A DNA stretch of 10,496 bases from Dehalococcoidia bacterium CG2_30_46_19 (GTDB taxonomy: Bacteria > Chloroflexota > Dehalococcoidia > GIF9 > AB-539-J10). Location of the stretch: the NCBI GenBank assembly GCA_001872925.1, contig MNYD01000025.1, positions 1-10,496 on the forward strand. Reading direction: 5' to 3'. The position numbers and the translations under genes were made by a program. Below the pieces are notes generated by a model. That model was not told the DNA's origin. It saw only the letters and a program-made list of their open reading frames with translations, and did no database searches. How positions within the stretch are numbered: the first letter of the stretch is position 1; every line of letters begins with the position of its first letter. Positions 6,453 to 10,496 of the stretch are shown here, one piece after another.

Positions 6453-6999
6453 TGTTTATTCTTCGATACATAGAAACACATGTATCACCATAATGAGATT
6501 GTTTAACTAGATGTAGTTTATCATACTCAGAGTTTGGTGAAAAGTGCTTCGTGTGGCAAAGCACTACCATGGAGTTGGCTACTATAAGCTCTGAACTGGC
6601 TATGGTTGTTAATACGTTGTCTATAGATGACAGAGAATACGGGGGGTCAAGGAAAATAACATCGTAATTATTGTTTAGGAATGTGATTGCCTTCTTCACG
6701 TTACAACAATAAACGTGAGCTCTGTCGGAAAAACCTGTCTTTTCCAGGTTATGTTTAATAATGTCGCAGCACTTTTTGCTTTGGTCAACGAAATCAACCC
6801 ACTCTGCGTTGCGGCTTAGGGCCTCAATGCCTAAAGCCCCAGTGCCAGCATATAAGTCAACAATTCGGTGCCAATCATGGGACATGTTCTGTAAGGTGGA
6901 GAAAATGGCATGTCTTACTAAATCTGTAGTAGGGCGAAGTGATTGTTTCTGTAGCGTTTTTAATTGTATTCCTTTGGCTTTACCGCCAGTTATCCGCAT
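6427..6999 (-). CDS. rsmD: 16S rRNA (guanine-966 N2) methyltransferase RsmD
   Basis: RsmD methylates G966 of 16S rRNA during small-subunit assembly, using SAM. The protein starts with the family N-terminus MRITGGKAKG, followed by RPTTDLVRHAIFSTL (22-36). The SAM motif I is DLYAGTGALG (48-57) and the catalytic DPPY lies at 118-121. At 190 residues the length is normal. It is the first gene of the minus-strand set with coaD and the ferredoxin. A candidate promoter lies at 7015-7043, which would give a leader of only about 9 nt. The weak GGGA upstream of the ATG fits a nearly leaderless message. rsmD beside coaD is a widespread bacterial gene pairing. Confidence 0.95.
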   Translation of the reverse strand: MRITGGKAKGIQLKTLQKQSLRPTTDLVRHAIFSTLQNMSHDWHRIVDLYAGTGALGIEALSRNAEWVDFVDQSKKCCDIIKHNLEKTGFSDRAHVYCCNVKKAITFLNNNYDVIFLDPPYSLSSIDNVLTTIASSELIVANSMVVLCHTKHFSPNSEYDKLHLVKQSHYGDTCVSMYRRINNGNSNISR

Positions 7000-7014
7000 T
7001 TTCCCGACATCAGT

Positions 7015-7043
7015 ATTTTAGCGTAATTAGGTGCGTGCTTCAA
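7015..7043 (-). promoter_or_regulatory. Candidate sigma-70 promoter for rsmD-coaD-ferredoxin
   Basis: Read on the minus strand, TTGAAG (7043-7038) is followed by 17 bp and then TAAAAT (7020-7015). They match the consensus at 4 of 6 and 5 of 6 positions. Transcription would start near 7008, about 9 nt before the rsmD ATG. It is a match by eye only. Confidence 0.45.
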
Positions 7044-7053
7044 CTGTGAAATT

Positions 7054-7218
7054 GAGATTGTTTAGCAACCCATCCCCCTGACCACCTTCCCTTAGCAAGG
7101 GAAGGGGGTCGTCTCCCCCGTGCAGGTAAGAGAGGGGTGAAACCCCTCTCTATAAATCTCTTCCCCCTCTCCTTTGAAGGAGAGGGGAATAAAGGGGGTG
7201 AGGTTAGTAAACACTCTC
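7054..7218. mobile_element. MITE-like non-coding element, copy 2 (165 bp)
   Basis: This is the second copy of the element at 58-211, in the same orientation and highly similar, with about 11 extra bases near 7109-7120. Its ends, 7054-7078 and 7194-7218, are again imperfect inverted repeats beginning GAGA, here extended outward by ATT/AAT. The internal hairpins recur: 7085-7093 with 7097-7105 (loop AGC), 7129-7138 with 7142-7151 (loop GAA), and the CTCCTTTGAAGGAG palindrome. The first two loops are reverse complements of those in copy 1. Unlike copy 1, no clean flanking direct repeat is seen, which suggests an older insertion or altered flanks. It sits between the candidate rsmD and pyrG promoters without interrupting either. 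Confidence 0.8.
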
Positions 7219-7222
7219 AATG

Positions 7223-7252
7223 TTGACAAATTTGCTCTTCGTTTTTTATAAT
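7223..7252 (+). promoter_or_regulatory. Near-consensus sigma-70 promoter for pyrG
   Basis: TTGACA (7223-7228) and TATAAT (7247-7252) are both perfect consensus hexamers, separated by 18 bp that include a T-run. Transcription would start near 7259, giving a leader of about 70 nt to the pyrG GTG and probably serving the transaldolase and rho genes too. The -35 box begins only 4 bp beyond the right end of MITE copy 2. Confidence 0.8.
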
Positions 7253-7303
7253 GAATAAAATTCAATTTACCTCATAGTTGTGGGACTACACACCTTGTTT
7301 CTT

Positions 7304-7317
7304 GATTTAATTAAATC
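7304..7317. promoter_or_regulatory. 14-bp perfect palindrome in the pyrG leader
   Basis: GATTTAATTAAATC is a perfect palindrome that ends 11 nt before the pyrG start and occupies the place where a ribosome site would be sought. It could be a protein-binding site or simply AT-rich chance. Confidence 0.35.
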
Positions 7318-7328
7318 TGTGATAAATA

Positions 7329-8957
7329 GTGGCTAAATATATCTTCGTTACCGGTGGTGTAATTAGTTCTGTTGGTAAGGGGATATCGGTAGCTTCTATT
7401 GGTCGGGTATTGAAAAGTCGTTCTATTTCTGTTTCAGTGCAAAAGCTTGACCCTTATCTGAATGTTGATCCGGGCACAATGTCTCCATATCAACACGGGG
7501 AGGTATTCGTTACCCAGGATGGCGCTGAAACTGATTTAGATTTGGGACATTATGAAAGGTTTATCGACGTGGAGTTAACTAGAGCTTCAAACGTTACTTC
7601 AGGAGAAATATATTCCACAATTATTGCCAACGAGCGAAGAGGTGACTTTTTGGGCGGCACCATTCAGATAGTACCTCATGTGACAAACGAAATAAAAAGG
7701 CGTATCAGGCAAGTAGCTGAAATATCTAATGCCGATGTGGTCATAGTTGAAGTTGGTGGCACAGTGGGTGATATTGAGGGGCAGCCGTTTCTTGAAGCCA
7801 TTCGTCAAATGAGAGGGGAAGAAGGAAGAGATAATGTGCTGTATATTCATGTTACTTTTTTACCTTACATTGCTGCCACGGACGAATTAAAGACCAAGCC
7901 TACACAGCATAGTGTCAATGAACTAAGAAGGATTGGTATTCAACCTGATGTTATCTTGTGTCGCAGCGACAGGGAGATATCGGAAGGGATAAAGGATAAG
8001 ATATCACTTTTCTGTGATGTGCCAAAAGAAGCAGTTATCCCCTTGGTTACCAGTGAAACTATTTATGAAGTGCCCTTGATGCTGGAGGAATATGGGTTAG
8101 GGGACTTCATAGTCAATCGTTTGGGGCTGGAGGCTAAGGAGGCTAATTTGGATGATTGGCACAAGATGGTAGCTAGGCTGAAAGCTCCTAAAGAACTGGT
8201 GGTCATTGGTTTAGTGGGGAAGTATGTGGAACTTCATGATGCCTATTACTCGGTGCGGGAGGCATTATGTCACGCAGCTTTAGCGCACAATTTGGATGTG
8301 AAGATAGAATGGCTTAGCTCGGAAGGATTGGATGGCGGTAATGATGATAAGTTGAGGCAAGTTCAGGGCATAGTGGTGCCTGGTGGCTTTGGGCATAGAG
8401 GTATTGAGGGTATGGTAGAGACTGCTAAGTTTGCCAGAGAAGAAAAGGTTCCTTACTTGGGTTTATGTCTTGGTATGCAGATTATGGTTATTGAATTTGG
8501 GCGGCATGTGTTTCATAATATGAGAGTTAATTCTACTGAGTTTGACGCTGACACTCCTTATCCTGTAATTGACTTGCTTCCCGGACAACGTGATATTAGC
8601 CAGAAAGGAGGAACTATGCGTTTGGGAACCTATCCTTGCTGCTTAGTGCCCGGGACGAAGGCAGCTCAGGCTTATAATAGGGAGACAATTTATGAAAGGC
8701 ATCGGCATCGTTTTGAGTTTAATAATCGTTTTCGTCAGCCATTGGAGGAAGCAGGACTTATATCTAGCGGGCTTTCACCGGACGGGAAATTGGTGGAAAT
8801 CGTTGAGCTGAAGAATCATCCCTGGATGGTCGCCTGTCAATTCCATCCTGAATTTAAATCCCGCCCTGACAGTCCTCATCCGCTTTTTGTGAATTTTATC
8901 AAGGTAGCGAATGAGACGCTTGTTGAAGGTGCTCAGACAAGCCTACCCTTGAGTTAA
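7329..8957 (+). CDS. pyrG: CTP synthase (glutamine hydrolysing)
   Basis: It makes CTP from UTP, ATP and glutamine in the cytoplasm. The N-terminal synthase domain shows FVTGGVISSVGKGI, KLDPYLNVDPGTMSPYQHGE and the ETDLDLGHYERF block. The C-terminal class I glutamine amidotransferase domain has GLCLGMQ with nucleophile C380, and H506 and E508 in FHPEF, close to the E. coli positions 379, 515 and 517. At 542 residues it is full length. The start is GTG: an in-frame TAA at 7323-7325 excludes any longer form, and the MAKYIFVTGG N-terminus is canonical. No Shine-Dalgarno sequence is visible, so initiation may depend on other leader features. A near-consensus promoter lies about 100 bp upstream, and the transaldolase gene follows 11 bases after the stop. 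Confidence 0.98.
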   Translation: MAKYIFVTGGVISSVGKGISVASIGRVLKSRSISVSVQKLDPYLNVDPGTMSPYQHGEVFVTQDGAETDLDLGHYERFIDVELTRASNVTSGEIYSTIIANERRGDFLGGTIQIVPHVTNEIKRRIRQVAEISNADVVIVEVGGTVGDIEGQPFLEAIRQMRGEEGRDNVLYIHVTFLPYIAATDELKTKPTQHSVNELRRIGIQPDVILCRSDREISEGIKDKISLFCDVPKEAVIPLVTSETIYEVPLMLEEYGLGDFIVNRLGLEAKEANLDDWHKMVARLKAPKELVVIGLVGKYVELHDAYYSVREALCHAALAHNLDVKIEWLSSEGLDGGNDDKLRQVQGIVVPGGFGHRGIEGMVETAKFAREEKVPYLGLCLGMQIMVIEFGRHVFHNMRVNSTEFDADTPYPVIDLLPGQRDISQKGGTMRLGTYPCCLVPGTKAAQAYNRETIYERHRHRFEFNNRFRQPLEEAGLISSGLSPDGKLVEIVELKNHPWMVACQFHPEFKSRPDSPHPLFVNFIKVANETLVEGAQTSLPLS

Positions 8958-8968
8958 GTGAGAGAGCG

Positions 8969-9619
8969 ATGCGTTTATTCTTGGATACCGCTAATATAGA
9001 GCATATTCGCCACGGTGTAAGATTAGGGGTGATCAGTGGAGTAACTACCAATCCTAGCCTAATATCCAGGGAAGGGAAGGTTGATTATCAAAAGTTGGTC
9101 AAGGAGATATGCGACATCGTTCCTGGACCGGTATCTACTGAAGTATTAAGCCAGGATGCTTCTGGTATGATTAATGAAGCCCGCCAAGTAGCTAAATGGG
9201 CCGACAACATCGTAGTGAAAATACCAGCTAACCTCGAAGGAGTAGAAGCTACCTCAGTGTTATCTAAAGAGGGTATTAAGGTGAATTTCACCTTATGTTT
9301 TTCCTTAAATCAGGCTTTATTAGGGGTGGCTGCCGGAGCTAGCTTTGTAAGCCCTTTTGTGGGCCGGCTTGATGATATCGGCGAAGACGGCATGAAAGTG
9401 GTGGAGGATATTGTTAAATTCTTACGCTTTTATCAACTCCCTACTCAGGTAATAGCAGCGAGCATCAGGCATCCTCAGCATTGCATGGTAGCGGCAAAAG
9501 TTGGTGCGCATATTGCTACTGTACCCTATAAGGTGTTGCTTCAAATGATACAGCATCCTTTGACTGACATTGGAGTTAAGCGCTTTATTGATGACTGGAC
9601 AAGGGTGATGAAGGATTAA
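8969..9619 (+). CDS. tal: Small transaldolase (TalC/FSA family)
   Basis: This is a 216-residue single-domain aldolase of the TalC/fructose-6-phosphate aldolase family, forming a Schiff base through K84 in VVKIP. The N-terminus MRLFLDTAN and the GVTTNPSL segment are typical. Two residues known to separate activities point to transaldolase rather than F6P aldolase: E58 replaces the Gln59 of E. coli FSA, and F130 (SPFVGRLDD) replaces its Tyr131. It would exchange dihydroxyacetone units between sugar phosphates in the non-oxidative pentose phosphate pathway. The ATG lies 11 bases after pyrG, preceded by a modest GAGAG site, and rho follows after 10 bases, so the three form an operon. The specificity assignment uses remembered alignments. 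Confidence 0.92.
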   Translation: MRLFLDTANIEHIRHGVRLGVISGVTTNPSLISREGKVDYQKLVKEICDIVPGPVSTEVLSQDASGMINEARQVAKWADNIVVKIPANLEGVEATSVLSKEGIKVNFTLCFSLNQALLGVAAGASFVSPFVGRLDDIGEDGMKVVEDIVKFLRFYQLPTQVIAASIRHPQHCMVAAKVGAHIATVPYKVLLQMIQHPLTDIGVKRFIDDWTRVMKD

Positions 9620-9629
9620 GGAGGTTGCT

Positions 9630-10496
9630 ATGGTAAGCATGACTGAACTTGAAGATAAGACTCGTGATGAATTGGAGGTGATGGCCAGGGAATGTGGCGT
9701 CACTGGATACTCTTCGCTGAAAAAGGCGGAGCTTATTCAGCATATCCTACAATCTCAAGCAATGCAGCAGGGTAATTTGTTCGTGAGCGGTGTATTGGAG
9801 ATTATGAGTGAAGGTTATGGGTTCTTACGGCAAGATAGCTTTTTGCGTGGTGCCAATGACATTTATGTATCTAATTCTCAAGTTCGTCGGTTCAATTTGA
9901 GGAATGGCGATTATATTTGCGGAGAGGCTAGAGCCCCTAAGGATAGCGAAAAATATTATGGGTTGCTTCGTGTGGAAAGCGTTAACGGGCTCGACCCTGA
10001 AGCGGTCAGGGAGCGTCCCAATTTTGGTTCTTTGATACCTACTTTTCCCGACAAGATGATTAATTTAGAAACTACTCCCGGTGAGCTATCTACTCGGCTG
10101 ATTAATTTAGTAACTCCTATAGGTAGAGGACAAAGAGGACTGATAGTCTCACCCCCTAAAGCAGGTAAGACAGTGATATTGAAGAAAATGGCTAATGCTA
10201 TCATCACCAATTACAATGATATTCACCTTATGGTTTGCTTGATTGGAGAAAGGCCTGAAGAAGTAACCGATATGAGGAGGTCAGTGAAAGCTGAGGTTGT
10301 TGCTGCTACCTTTGATGAACCAGTGGAGAATCAAACTCGTGTGGCTGAGCTGGCATTAGAAAGGGCGAAAAGATTGGTGGAACTGAACAAAGATGTGGTT
10401 ATTCTCCTCGATGGCATCACTCGTCTTACTAGAGCTTACAATTTAGCGATGCCTGTCAGTGGACGCACTTTATCTGGTGGTCTTGACTCGGCAGCT
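9630..10496 (+). CDS. rho: Transcription termination factor Rho, 3' end outside the window
   Basis: Rho is the hexameric RNA-dependent ATPase that ends transcription. The first 289 codons are present and open to the window edge; the family is about 420 residues. A SAP-like Rho_N domain spans roughly residues 5-42, then the cold-shock-like RNA-binding domain (about 48-115) with GYGFLRQ. The ATPase domain has Walker A PPKAGKT (175-181), GERPEEV, and Walker B VVILLDG (D261), then the Q-loop GRTLSGG. Alignment from Walker A has a constant offset of 4 from E. coli, so G262 takes the place of Ser266, a residue linked to bicyclomycin sensitivity. The ATG at 9630 has a strong AAGGAGG site 5 nt upstream that overlaps the end of the transaldolase gene. 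The R-loop and C-terminus are not visible. Confidence 0.96.
   Translation, partial: MVSMTELEDKTRDELEVMARECGVTGYSSLKKAELIQHILQSQAMQQGNLFVSGVLEIMSEGYGFLRQDSFLRGANDIYVSNSQVRRFNLRNGDYICGEARAPKDSEKYYGLLRVESVNGLDPEAVRERPNFGSLIPTFPDKMINLETTPGELSTRLINLVTPIGRGQRGLIVSPPKAGKTVILKKMANAIITNYNDIHLMVCLIGERPEEVTDMRRSVKAEVVAATFDEPVENQTRVAELALERAKRLVELNKDVVILLDGITRLTRAYNLAMPVSGRTLSGGLDSAA

Larger units (their letters stand above)
7000..7328. other. Divergent intergenic region between rsmD and pyrG
   Basis: No gene is seen in these 329 bases. From left to right they hold a candidate minus-strand promoter for rsmD, the second MITE-like element, a near-consensus plus-strand promoter, and a leader of about 70 nt with a 14-bp palindrome before the GTG start of pyrG. 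Confidence 0.8.

Noticed and set aside
7599..7850. Minus-strand frame opposite pyrG
   Set aside because: It overlaps the conserved synthase domain of pyrG in antisense and has no support of its own.
9956..10210. Minus-strand frame opposite rho
   Set aside because: It mirrors conserved Rho ATPase-domain sequence and is a shadow of that gene.

Overview
The window looks like chromosomal housekeeping DNA from a free-living bacterium of moderate, slightly AT-rich composition. My best reading is Chloroflexota, probably Dehalococcoidia. This rests on the flavour of the proteins and on remembered neighbourhoods (rsmD-coaD-ferredoxin beside pyrG-transaldolase-rho). It is an inference I could not test by search.

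Layout. Positions 1-424 hold no convincing gene. They contain a 154-bp palindrome-rich, MITE-like element with a flanking 7-bp direct repeat, a mosaic of short repeats, and a stem-loop just before leuS. Positions 425-5612 form a closely packed plus-strand run: leuS (leucyl-tRNA synthetase), proC (pyrroline-5-carboxylate reductase), a zinc-ribbon class I SAM methyltransferase, and a radical SAM enzyme with a twitch/SPASM-like C-terminus. The last two are the only accessory-looking genes. Positions 6999-5633 are a minus-strand operon: rsmD (16S rRNA methyltransferase), coaD (phosphopantetheine adenylyltransferase) and an Alvin-type 2[4Fe-4S] ferredoxin. This operon converges on the radical SAM gene. 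Positions 7000-7328 are a divergent intergenic region. A second, 165-bp copy of the MITE-like element sits there between a candidate rsmD promoter and a near-consensus pyrG promoter. From 7329 to the right edge runs a plus-strand operon: pyrG (CTP synthase), a small transaldolase, and rho (termination factor, cut off by the window end after 289 codons).

How the genes work together. Most are core information or metabolic genes: tRNA charging, rRNA modification, transcription termination, and the synthesis of proline, CoA and CTP, plus pentose phosphate chemistry. The methyltransferase/radical SAM pair is tightly spaced and may carry out two steps on one unknown substrate. The most unusual signal lies outside the genes. 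The two MITE-like copies have imperfect terminal inverted repeats of about 25 bp and three internal hairpins. In two of those hairpins the loop in one copy is the exact reverse complement of the loop in the other, as if the loops had flipped inside intact stems. I see no CRISPR array, tRNA, rRNA, phage gene or transposase here, and no clear novel multi-gene system.
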